Assembly (NCBI GenBank): GCA_949128115.1 | Contig: OX421966.1 | Location: forward strand, 7,289,262-7,353,261 | Reading direction: 5' to 3' | From: Anaspis maculata | Taxonomy: Eukaryota > Arthropoda > Insecta > Coleoptera > Scraptiidae | Length of the DNA: 64,000 nt | Shown here: positions 23,299 through 35,000 of the stretch, piece by piece | How the letters are laid out: the number at the start of each line of letters is the position of its first letter | How positions within the stretch are numbered: position 1 is the stretch's first letter | The notes under the pieces: model-generated | What the model saw: the letters and a program-made list of their open reading frames with translations, nothing else | The model's database searches: none | Told to the model about the DNA's origin: nothing | Program-made: the position numbers and the translations under genes

Positions 23299-26200
23299 CT
23301 TTTTGGATAACAATTGTGTTTTTTCTTCTATATTTGTGTTCGTTCGTCAGATGTTGCGTTTGGAACAAGTAGCTGCCAACATCAAAAGTGGTGACCGATC
23401 GTTCTGAAAGTCACGTGAGTGAAAGCCTGAAGTCACGTGGGTTGAAGCCTGAAGTCACGTGGGTTCAAACCTGAACTTTTTGGATAACAATTGTGTCTTT
23501 TTTCCCATATTTGTGTTCGTTCGTCAGATGTTGCGTTTGGAAAGAGTGGCTGCCAACTTCAAAAGTGGTTACCGATCGTTTTCAAAGTCACGTGGGTTGA
23601 AGCCTGAAGTCACGTGGGTTGAAGCCGAAAGTCACGTGGGTTGAAACCTGAACTTCTTGGATAACAATTGTGTCTTTTCTTCTATATTTGTGTTCGTTCG
23701 TCAGATGTTGCGTTTGGAAAGAGTAGCTGCCAACTTCAAAAGTGGTGACCGATCGTTTCCAAAGTCACGTGGGTTGAAGCCTGAGGTCACGTGGGTTGAA
23801 GCCAAAAGTCACGTGGGTTAAAACCTGAACTTTTTGGATACCAATTGTGTCTTTTCTTCTATAATTGTGTTCGTTTGTCAGATGTTGCGTTTGGAAAGAG
23901 TAGCTGCCAACTTCAAAAGTGGTTACCGATCGTTTTCAAAGTCACGTGGGTTGAAGCCTGAAATCACGTGGGTTGAAGCCTGAGGTCACGTGGTTTGAAG
24001 CCAAAAGTCACGTGGGTTAAAACCTGAACTTTTTGGATACCAATTGTGTCTTTTCTTCTATATTTGTGTTCGTTCGTCAGATGTTGCATTTGGAAAGAGT
24101 AGCTGCCAACTTCAAAAGTGGTTACCGATCGTTTTCAAAGTCACGTGGGTTGAAGCCTGAAATCACGTGGGTTGAAGCCTGAGGTCACGTGGTTTGAAGC
24201 CTGAAGTCACGTGGGTTAAAACCTGAACTTTTTGGATACCAATTGTGTCTTTTCTTCTATATTTGTGTTCGTTCGTCAGATGTTGCGTTTGGAAAGAGTA
24301 GCTGCCAACTTCAAAAGTGGTTACCGATCGTTTTCAAAGTCACGTGGGTTGAAGCCTGAAGTCACGTGGGTTGAAGCCTGAGGTCACGTGGTTTGAAGCC
24401 AAAAGTCACGTGGGTTGAAACCTGAACTTTTTGGATACCAATTGTGTCTTTTCTTCCATATTTGTGTTCGTTCGTCAGACGTTGCGTTTGGAAAGAGTAG
24501 CTGCCAACTTCAAAAGTGGTTACCGATCGTTTTCGAAGTCACGTGGGTTGAAGCCTGAAGTCACGTGGGTTGAAGCCTGAAGTCACGTGGGTTGAAGCCA
24601 AAAGTCACGTGGGTTGAAACCTAAACTTTTTGGATAACAATTGTGTCTTTTCTTCTATATTTGTGTTCGTTCGTCAGATGTTGCGTTTGGAACAAGTAGC
24701 TGCCAACATCAAAAGTGGTGACCGATCGTTTTAAAAGTCACGTGGGTGAAAGCCTGAAGTCACGTGGGTTGGAGCCTAAAGTCACGTGGGTTCAAATCTG
24801 AACTTTTTGGATAACAATTGTGTCTTTTTTTTTATATTTGTGTTCGTTCGTCAGATGTTGCGTTTAGAAAGAGTAGCTGCCAACTTCAAAAGTGGTTACC
24901 GATCGTTTTCAAAGTCACGTGGGTTGAAGCCTGAAGTCACGTGGGTTGAAGCCAAAAGTCACGTGGGTTGAAACCTGAACTTTTTGGATAACAATTGTGT
25001 CTTTTTTTCTATATTTGTGTTCGTTCGTCAGATGTTGCGTTTAGAAAGAGTAGCTGCCAACTTCAAAAGTGGTCACCGATCGTTTTCAAAGTCACGTGGG
25101 TTGAAGCCTGAAGTCATGTGGGTTGAAGCCAAAAGTCACGTGGGTTGAAACCTGAACTTTTTGGATAACAATTGTGTCTTTTCTTCTATATTTGTGTTTT
25201 GTTCGACAGATGTTGCGTTTGGAAAGAGTAGCTGCCAACTTCAAAAGTGGTGACCGATCGTTTTCAAAGTCACGTGGGTTGAAGCCTGAAGTCACGTGGG
25301 TTGAAGCCGAAAGTCACGTGGGTTGGAACCTGAACTTCTTGGATAACATTTGTGTCTTTTCTTCTATATTTGTGTCCGTTCGTCAGATGTTGCGTTTGGA
25401 AAGAGTAGCTGCCAACTTCAAAAGTGGTGACCGATCGTTTCCAAAGTCACGTGGGTTGAAGTCTGAGGACACGTGGGTTGAAGCCAAAAGTCACGTGGGT
25501 TAAAACCTGAACTTTTTGGATACCAATTGTGTCTTTTCTTCTATATTTGTGTTCGTTCGTCAGATGTTGCGTTTGGAAAGAGTAGCTGCCAACTTCAAAA
25601 GTGGTTACCGATCGTTCCCAAAGTCACGTGGGTTGAAGCCTGAAGTCACGTGGGTTTAAGCCTGAGGTCACGTGGTTTGAAGCCAAAAGTCACGTGGGTT
25701 AAAACCTGAACTTTTTGGATACCAATTGTGTCTTTTCTTCTATATTTGTGTTCGTTCGTCAGATGTTGCGTTTGGAAAGAGTAGCTGCCAACTTCAAAAG
25801 TGGTTACCGATCGTTTTCAAAGTCACGTGGGTTGAAGCCTAAAGTCACGTGGGTTGAAGCATGGAGTCACGTGGGTTCAAACCTAAACTTTTTGGATAAC
25901 AATTGTGTCTTTTTTTCTATATTTGTGTTCGTTTGTCAGATGTTGCGTTTGGAAAGAGTAGCTGCCAACTTCAAAAGTGGTTACCGATCGTTTTCAAAGT
26001 CACGTGGGTTGAAGCCTGAAGTCACGTGGGTTGAAGCCTAAGGTCACGTGGGTTAAAACCTGAATTTTTTGGATACCAATTATGTTTTTTCTTCTATATT
26101 TGTGTTCGTTCGTCTGATGTTGCGTTTGGAACAAGTAGCTGCCAACATCAAAAGTGGTGACCGATCGTTTTCAAAGTCACGTGGGTTGAAGCCTGAAGTC

Positions 26201-29200
26201 ACGTGGGTTGAAAACAAAAGTCACGTGGGTTGAAACCTGAACTTTTTGGATAACAATTGTGTCTTTTCTTCTATATTTGTGTTTTGTTCGACAGATGTTG
26301 CGTTTGGAAAGAGTAGCTGCCAACTTCAAAAGTGGTGACCGATCGTTTTCAAAGTCACGTGGGTTGAAGCCTGAAGTCACGTGGGTTGAAGCCGAAAGTC
26401 ACGTGGGTTGGAACCTGAACTTCTTGGATAACAATTGTGTCTTTTCTTCTATATTTGTGTTCGTTCGTCAGATGTTGCGTTTGGAAAGAGTAGCTGCCAA
26501 CTTCAAAAGTGGTGACCGATCGTTTCCAAAGTGACGTGGGTTGAAGTCTGAGGACACGTGGGTTGAAGCCAAAAGTCACGTGGGTTAAAACCTGAACTTT
26601 TTGGATACCAATTGTGTCTTTTCTTCTATATTTGTGTTCGTTCGTCAGATGTTGCGTTTGGAAAGAGTAGCTGCCAACTTCAAAAGTGGTTACCGATCGT
26701 TCCCAAAGTCACGTGGGTTGAAGCCTGAAGTCACGTGGGTTTAAGCCTGAGGTCACGTGGTTTAAAGCCAAAAGTCACGTGGGTTAAAACCTGAACTTTT
26801 TGGATACCAATTGTGTCTTTTCTTCTATATTTGTGTTCGTTCGTCAGATGTTGCGTTTGGAAAGAGTAGCTGCCAACTTCAAAAGTGGTGACCGATCGTT
26901 TCCAAAGTCACGTGGGTTGAAGCCTGAGGTCACGTGGGTTGGAGCCTGGAGTCACGTGGGTTCAAACCTAAACTTTTTGGATAACAATTGTGTCTTTTTT
27001 TCTATATTTGTGTTCGTTCATCAGATGTTGCGTTTGGAAAGAGTAGCTGCCAACTTCAAAAGTGGTTACCGATCGTTTTCAAAGTCACGTGGGTTAAATC
27101 CTGAAGTCACGTGGGTTAAAACCTGAACTTTTTGGATACCAATTGTGTCTTTTCTTCTATATTTGTGTTCGTTCGTCAGATGTTGCGTTTGGAAAGAGTA
27201 GCTGCCAACTTCAAAAGTGGTTACCGATCGTTTTCAAAGTCACGTGGGTTGAAGCCTGAAGTCACGTGGGTTGAAGCCCGAGGTCACGTGGTTTGAAGCC
27301 AAAAGTCACGTGGGTTGAAACCTGAACTTTTTGGATACCAATTGTGTCTTTTCTTCTATATTTGTGTTCGTTCGTCAGACGTTGCGTTTGGAAAGAGTAG
27401 CTGCCAACTTCAAAAGTGGTTACCGATCGTTTTCGAAGTCACGTGGGTTGAAGCCTGAAGTCACGTGGGTTGAAGCCTGAAGTCACGTGGGTTGAAGCAA
27501 AAAGTCACGTGGGTTGAAACCTGAACTTTTTGGGAAACAATTGTGTCCTTTCTTCTATACTTGTGTTCGTTCGTCAGATGTTGCGTTTGGAAAGAGTAGC
27601 TGCCAACTTCAAAAGTGGTGACCGATCGTATTCAAAGTCACGTGGGTTGAAGCCTGAAGTCACGTTGGTTGAAGCCTGAAGTCACGTGGGTTAAAACCTG
27701 ACTTTTTTGGATAACAATTGTGTTATTTCTTCTATATTTGTGTTCGTTCGTCAGATGTTGCGTTTGGAACAAGTAGCTGCCAACATCAAAAGTGGTGACC
27801 GATCGTTTTGAAAGTCACGTGGGTGAAAGCTTGGAGTCACGTGGGTTCAAATCTGAACTTTTTGGATAACAATTGTGTCTTTTTTCCTATATTTGTGTTC
27901 GTTTGTCAGATGTTGCGTTTGGAAAGAGTAGCTGCCAACATCAAAAGTGATTACCGATCGTTCTCAAAGTCACGTGGGTTGAAGCCTGAAGTCACGTGGG
28001 TTGAAGTCAAAAGTCACGTGGGTTTAAACCTGAACTTTTTGGATAACAATTGTGTCTTTTCTTCTATATTTGTGTTCGTTCGTCAGATGTTGCGTTTGGA
28101 AAGAGTAGCTGCCAACTTCGAAAGTGGTTACCGATCGTTTTCAAAGTCACGTGGGTTGACGCCTGAAGTCACGTGGGTTGGAGCCTGAAGTCACGTGGGT
28201 TGAAGCCAAAAGTCACGTGAGTTGAAACCTGAACTTTTTGGATAACAATTGTGTCTTTCCTTCTATATTTGTGTTCGTTCGTCAGATGTTGCGTTTGGAA
28301 AGAGTAGCTGCCAACTTCAAAAGTGGTGACCGATCGTTTTCAAAGTCACGTGGGTTGAAGCTTGAAGTCACGTGGGTTGAAGCTTGAAGTCACGTGGGTT
28401 AAAACCTGAACTTTTTGGAGAACAATTGTGTTTTTTCTTCTATATTTGTGTTCGTTCGTCAGATGTTGCGTTTGGAACAAGTAGCTGCCAACATCAAAAG
28501 TGGTGACCGATCGTTCTGAAAGTCACGTGAGTGAAAGCCTGAAGTCACGTGGGTTGGAGCCTGGAGTCACGTGGGTTCAAACCTGAACTTTTTGGATAAC
28601 AATTGTGTCTTTTTTCCTATATTTGTGTTCGTTCGTCAGATGTTGCGTTTGGAAAGAGTAGCTGCCAACATCAAAAGTAATTACCGATCGTTCTCAAAGT
28701 CACGTGGGTTGAAGCCAAAAGTCACGTGGGTTGAAACCTGAACTTTTTGGATAACAATTGTGTCTTTTCTTCTATATTTGTGTTCGTTCGTCAGATGTTG
28801 CGTTTGGAAAGAGTAGCTGCCAACTTCAAAAGTGGTGACCGATCGTTTCCAAAGTCACGTGGGCTAAAGCCTGAAGTCACGTGGGTTGAAGCCTGGAGTA
28901 ACGTGGGTTCAAACCTAAACTTTTTGGATAACAATTGTGTCTTTTTTTCTATATTTGTGTTCGTTCGTCAGATGTTGCGTTTGGAAAGAGTAGCTGCCAA
29001 CTTCAAAAGTGGTTACCGATCGTTCTCAAAGTCACGTGGGTTGAAGCCTGAAGTCACGTGGGTTGAAGCCAGAGGTCACGTGGTTTGAAGCCAAAAGTCA
29101 CGTGGGTTAAAACCTGAACTTTTTGGATACCAATTGTGTCTTTTCTTCTATATTTGTGTTTGTTCGTCAGATGTTGCGTTTGGAAAGAGTAGCTGCCAAC

Positions 29201-29670
29201 TTTAAAAGTGGTTACCGATCGTTTTCAAAGTCACGTGGGTTGACGCCTGGAGTCACGTGGGTTGAAGCCTGAAGTCACGTGTGTTGAAGCTGAAAGTCAC
29301 GTGGTTCGAAAACTGAACTTTTTGGATACCAATTGTGTCTTTTCTTCTATATTTGTGTTCGTTCGTCAGATGTTGCGTTTGGAAAGAGTAGCTGCCAACT
29401 TTAAAAGTGGTGACCGATCGTTTTCAAGGTCACGTGGGTTGAAGCCTGAAGTCACGTGGGTTGAAGCCTGAAGTCACGTGGGTTAAAACCTGACTTTTTT
29501 GATGAAAATTGTGTTATTTCTTCTATATTTGTGTTCGTTCGTCAGATGTTGCGTTTGGAACAAGTAGCTGCCAACATCAAAAGTGGTGACCGATCGTTTT
29601 GAAAGTCACGTGGGTGAGAGCCTGAAGTCACGTGGGTTGGAGCCTGAAGTCACGTGGATTGAAACCTAAA

Positions 29671-29781
29671 CTTTTTGGATAACAATTGTGTCTTTTCTTC
29701 TATTTTTGTGTTCGTTCGTCAGATGTTGCGTTTGGAACAAGTAGCTGCCAACTCCAGAGGTGGCGACCAAACGTTTTAAAA
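29671..29781 (+). repeat. Class C core, copy 2
   Basis: It is identical in its diagnostic segment (ccagaggtggcg, accaaacg) to the core 7,213 bp upstream. Confidence 0.92.
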
Positions 29782-30357
29782 GTCACGTGGGTTGAAGCCT
29801 GAGGTCACGTGGGTTGAAGCCTGAAGTCACGTGGGTTGAAGCCAAAAGTCACGTGGGTTGAAACCTGAACTTTTTGGATAACAATTGTGTCTTTTCTTCT
29901 ATATTTGTGTTCGTTCGTCAGATGTTGCGTTTGGAAAGAGTAGCTGCCAACTTCAAAAGTGGTTACCGATCGTTTTCAAAGTCACGTGGGTTGAAGCCTG
30001 AAGTCACGTGGGTTGAAGCCAAAAGTCACGTGGGTTGAAACCTGAACTTTTTGAATAACAATTGTGTCTTTTCTTCTATATTTGTGTTTTGTTCGACAGA
30101 TGTTGCGTTTGGAAAGAGTAGCTGCCAACTTCAAAAGTGGTGACCGATCGTTCCCAAAGTCACGTGGGTTGAAGCCTGAAGTCACGTGGGTTGAAGCCTG
30201 AAGTCACGTGGGTTGAAGCCAAAAGTCACGTGGGTTGAAACCTGAACTTTTTGAATAACAATTGTGTCTTTTCTTCTATATTTGTGTTCGTTCGTCTGAT
30301 GTTGCGTTTGGAACAAGTAGCTGCCAACATCAAAAGTGGTGATCGATCGTTTTCAAA

Positions 30358-30511
30358 GTCACGTGGGTTGAAGCCTGAAGTCACGTGGGTTGAAGCCTGA
30401 AGTCACGTGGGTTAAAGCCTGAAGTCACGTGGGTTGAAGCCTGAAGTCACGTGGGTTGAAGCCTGAAATCACGTGGGTTGAAGCCTGAAGTCACGTGGGT
30501 TAAAACCTGAA
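30358..30511 (+). repeat. Expanded 22-bp run, 7 copies
   Basis: It has the same variant order as 23145-23298 (G, G, A, G, G, atc, A-boundary) but ends in the usual cctgaa. Confidence 0.92.
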
Positions 30512-31971
30512 CTTTTTGGATAACAATTGTGTTTTTTCTTCTATATTTGTGTTCGTTCGTCAGATGTTGCGTTTGGAACAAGTAGCTGCCAACATCAAAA
30601 GTGGTGACCGATCGTTCTGAAAGTCACGTGAGTGAAAGCCTGAAGTCACGTGGGTTGAAGCCTGAAGTCACGTGGGTTCAAACCTGAACTTTTTGGATAA
30701 CAATTGTGTCTTTTTTCCCATATTTGTGTTCGTTCGTCAGATGTTGCGTTTGGAAAGAGTGGCTGCCAACTTCAAAAGTGGTTACCGATCGTTTTCAAAG
30801 TCACGTGGGTTGAAGCCTGAAGTCACGTGGGTTGAAGCCGAAAGTCACGTGGGTTGAAACCTGAACTTCTTGGATAACAATTGTGTCTTTTCTTCTATAT
30901 TTGTGTTCGTTCGTCAGATGTTGCGTTTGGAAAGAGTAGCTGCCAACTTCAAAAGTGGTGACCGATCGTTTCCAAAGTCACGTGGGTTGAAGCCTGAGGT
31001 CACGTGGGTTGAAGCCAAAAGTCACGTGGGTTAAAACCTGAACTTTTTGGATACCAATTGTGTCTTTTCTTCTATAATTGTGTTCGTTTGTCAGATGTTG
31101 CGTTTGGAAAGAGTAGCTGCCAACTTCAAAAGTGGTTACCGATCGTTTTCAAAGTCACGTGGGTTGAAGCCTGAAATCACGTGGGTTGAAGCCTGAGGTC
31201 ACGTGGTTTGAAGCCAAAAGTCACGTGGGTTAAAACCTGAACTTTTTGGATACCAATTGTGTCTTTTCTTCTATATTTGTGTTCGTTCGTCAGATGTTGC
31301 ATTTGGAAAGAGTAGCTGCCAACTTCAAAAGTGGTTACCGATCGTTTTCAAAGTCACGTGGGTTGAAGCCTGAAGTCACGTGGGTTGGAGCATGGAGTCA
31401 CATGGGTTCAAACCTAAACTTTTTGGATCACAATTGTGTCTTTTCTTCTATAATTGTGTTCGTTTGTCAGATGTTGCGTTTGGAAAGAGTAGCTGCCAAC
31501 TTCAAAAGTGGTTACCGATCGTTTTCAAAGTCACGTGGGTTGAAGCCTGAAATCACGTGGGTTGAAGCCTGAGGTCACGTGGTTTGAAGCCAAAAGTCAC
31601 GTGGGTTAAAACCTGAACTTTTTGGATACCAATTGTGTCTTTTCTTCTATATTTGTGTTCGTTCGTCAGATGTTGCATTTGGAAAGAGTAGCTGCCAACT
31701 TCAAAAGTGGTTACCGATCGTTTTCAAAGTCACGTGGGTTGAAGCCTGAAGTCACGTGGGTTGGAGCATGGAGTCACATGGGTTCAAACCTAAACTTTTT
31801 GGATCACAATTGTGTTTTTTCTTCAATATTTGTGTTCGTTCGTCAGATGTTGCGTTTAGAAAGAGTAGCTGCCAACTTCAAAAGTGGTTACCGATCGTTT
31901 TCAAAGTCACGTGGGTTGAAGCCTGAAGTCACGTGGGTTGAAGCCAAAAGTCACGTGGGTGTAAACCTGAA

Positions 31972-32081
31972 CTTTTTGGATAACAATCGTGTTTTTTCTT
32001 CTATATTTGTGTTCGTTCGTCAGATTTGCGTTTGGAACAAGTAGCTGCCAACATCAAAAGTGGTGGCCGATCGTTCTGAAA
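31972..32081 (+). repeat. Core with linked 1-bp deletion and aacaatcgtg, copy 1
   Basis: This 110-bp class B core reads cagatttgcg for cagatgttgcg and aacaatcgtg for aacaattgtg, so it lacks caattg; ggccgatcg also replaces gaccgatcg. Upstream is the distinctive gtgggtgtaaacc boundary subrepeat. The same set of changes recurs at 40444, 48339, 51431 and 58375. Confidence 0.9.
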
Positions 32082-35000
32082 GTCACGTGGGTAAAAGCCT
32101 GAAGTCACGTGGGTTGAAGCCAAAAGTCACGTGGGTTAAAACCTGAACTTTTTGGATACCAATTGTGTTTTTTCTTCAATATTTGTGTTCGTTCGTCAGA
32201 TGTTGCGTTTGGAAAGAGTAGCTGCCAACTTCAAAAGTGGTTACCGATCGTTTTCAAAGTCACGTGGGTTGAAGCCTGAAGTCACGTGGGTTGAAGCCCG
32301 AGGTCACGTGGTTTGAAGCCAAAAGTCACGTGGGTTGAAACCTGAACTTTTTGGATACCAATTGTGTCTTTTCTTCTATATTTGTGTTCGTTCGTCAGAC
32401 GTTGCGTTTGGAAAGAGTAGCTGCCAACTTCAAAAGTGGTTACCGATCGTTTTCGAAGTCACGTGGGTTGAAGCCTGAAGTCACGTGGGTTGAAGCCTGA
32501 AGTCACGTGGGTTGAAGCAAAAAGTCACGTGGGTTGAAACCTGAACTTTTTGGAAAACAATTGTGTCCTTCCTTCCATACTTGTGTTCGTTCGTCAGATG
32601 TTGCGTTTGGAAAGAGTAGCTGCCAACTTCAAAAGTGGTGACCGATCGTATTCAAAGTCACGTGGGTTGAAGCCTGAAGTCACGTTGGTTGAAGCCTGAA
32701 GTCACGTGGGTTAAAACCTGACTTTTTTGGATAACAATTGTGTTATTTCTTCTATATTTGTGTTCGTTCGTCAGATGTTGCGTTTGGAACAAGTAGCTGC
32801 CAACATCAAAAGTGGTGACCGATCGTTTTGAAAGTCACGTGGGTGAAAGCTTGGAGTCACGTGGGTTCAAATCTGAACTTTTTGGATAACAATTGTGTCT
32901 TTTTTCCTATATTTGTGTTCGTTCGTCAGATGTTGCGTTTGGAAAGAGTAGCTGCCAACATCAAAAGTGATTACCGATCGTTCTCAAAGTCACGTGGGTT
33001 GAAGCCTGAAGTCACGTGGGTTGAAGTCAAAAGTCACGTGGGTTTAAACCTGAACTTTTTGGATAACAATTGTGTCTTTTCTTCTATATTTGTGTTCGTT
33101 CGTCAGATGTTGCGTTTGGAAAGAGTAGCTGCCAACTTCGAAAGTGGTTACCGATCGTTTTCAAAGTCACGTGGGTTGACGCCTGAAGTCACGTGGGTTG
33201 GAGCCTGAAGTCACGTGGGTTGAAGCCAAAAGTCACGTGAGTTGAAACCTGAACTTTTTGGATAACAATTGTGTCTTTCCTTCTATATTTGTGTTCGTTC
33301 GTCAGATGTTGCGTTTGGAAAGAGTAGCTGCCAACTTCAAAAGTGGTGACCGATCGTTTTCAAAGTCACGTGGGTTGAAGCTTGAAGTCACGTGGGTTGA
33401 AGCTTGAAGTCACGTGGGTTAAAACCTGAACTTTTTGGAGAACAATTGTGTTTTTTCTTCTATATTTGTGTTCGTTCGTCAGATGTTGCGTTTGGAACAA
33501 GTAGCTGCCAACATCAAAAGTGGTGACCGATCGTTCTGAAAGTCACGTGAGTGAAAGCCTGAAGTCACGTGGGTTGGAGCCTGGAGTCACGTGGGTTCAA
33601 ACCTGAACTTTTTGGATAACAATTGTGTCTTTTTTCCTATATTTGTGTTCGTTCGTCAGATGTTGCGTTTGGAAAGAGTAGCTGCCAACATCAAAAGTAA
33701 TTACCGATCGTTCTCAAAGTCACGTGGGATGAAGCCTGAAGTCACGTGGGTTGAAGCCAAAAGTCACGTGGGTTGAAACCTGAACTTTTTGGATAACAAT
33801 TGTGTCTTTTCTTCTATATTTGTGTTCGTTCGTCAGATGTTGCGTTTGGAAAGAGTAGCTGCCAACTTCAAAAGTGGTGACCGATCGTTTACAAAGTCAC
33901 GTGGGCTAAAGCCTGAAGTCACGTGGGTTGAAGCCTGGAGTAACGTGGGTTCAAACCTAAACTTTTTGGATAACAATTGTGTCTTTTTTTCTATATTTGT
34001 GTTCGTTCGTCAGATGTTGCGTTTGGAAAGAGTAGCTGCCAACTTCAAAAGTGGTTACCGATCGTTCTCAAAGTCACGTGGGTTGAAGCCTGAAGTCACG
34101 TGGGTTGAAGCCAGAGGTCACGTGGTTTGAAGCCAAAAGTCACGTGGGTTAAAACCTGAACTTTTTGGATACCAATTGTGTCTTTTCTTCTATATTTGTG
34201 TTCGTTCGTCAGATGTTGCGTTTGGAAAGAGTAGCTGCCAACTTCAAAAGTGGTTACCGATCGTTTTCAAAGTCACGTGGGTTGAAGCCTAAAGTCACGT
34301 GGGTTGAAGCATGGAGTCACGTGGGTTCAAACCTAAACTTTTTGGATAACAATTGTGTCTTTTTTTCTATATTTGTGTTCGTTTGTCAGATGTTGCGTTT
34401 GGAAAGAGTAGCTGCCAACTTCAAAAGTGGTTACCGATCGTTTTCAAAGTCACGTGGGTTGAAGCCTGAAGTCACGTGGGTTGAAGCCTGAGGTCACGTG
34501 GGTTAAAACCTGAATTTTTTGGATACCAATTATGTTTTTTCTTCTATATTTGTGTTCGTTCGTCTGATGTTGCGTTTGGAACAAGTAGCTGCCAACATCA
34601 AAAGTGGTGACCGATCGTTTTCAAAGTCACGTGGGTTGAAGCCTGAAGTCACGTGGGTTGAAAACAAAAGTCACGTGGGTTGAAACCTGAACTTTTTGGA
34701 TAACAATTGTGTCTTTTCTTCTATATTTGTGTTTTGTTCGACAGATGTTGCGTTTGGAAAGAGTAGCTGCCAACTTCAAAAGTGGTGACCGATCGTTTTC
34801 AAAGTCACGTGGGTTGAAGCCTGAAGTCACGTGGGTTGAAGCCGAAAGTCACGTGGGTTGGAACCTGAACTTCTTGGATAACAATTGTGTCTTTTCTTCT
34901 ATATTTGTGTTCGTTCGTCAGATGTTGCGTTTGGAAAGAGTAGCTGCCAACTTCAAAAGTGGTGACCGATCGTTTCCAAAGTGACGTGGGTTGAAGTCTG

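Larger units (their letters stand above)
16984..24196 (+). repeat. 7,213-bp higher-order repeat unit, copy 1 (39 monomers)
   Basis: The unit is followed immediately by a second copy offset by exactly 7,213 bp. I counted 39 cores in it; 39 x 111 plus 131 x 22 accounts for all but 2 bp. Identity starts at 16984 (16983 and 16980 differ from 24196 and 24193), so the crossover lay inside a 22-bp subrepeat. It contains A, A3, B, C and A/B hybrid monomers in a fixed order. The only differences I noticed from copy 2 are single bases: ttgaatcctg near 22251, gcctgatctt near 23298, and gcctgagg near 18830 against gcctaagg. Confidence 0.9.
24197..31388 (+). repeat. 7,213-bp higher-order repeat unit, copy 2
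   Basis: This is the tandem partner of 16984-24196 and is nearly identical over about 7.19 kb. Correspondence ends at 31375-31388, where ttggagcatgg replaces ttgaagcctga. Its right two thirds (25664 on) form the left part of the 8.45-kb unit, so the two duplications overlap and happened in sequence. Confidence 0.9.
25664..34113 (+). repeat. 8,450-bp higher-order repeat unit, copy 1
   Basis: It is followed directly by a second copy. The offset is 8,450 bp up to about 28700 and 8,472 bp afterwards, because one 22-bp subrepeat is missing in this copy at about 28693-28720 (n = 2 here, n = 3 at 37141). It contains roughly 45 monomers. Its right end, 31389-34113, has no counterpart in the first 7.2-kb copy. 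Confidence 0.88.
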
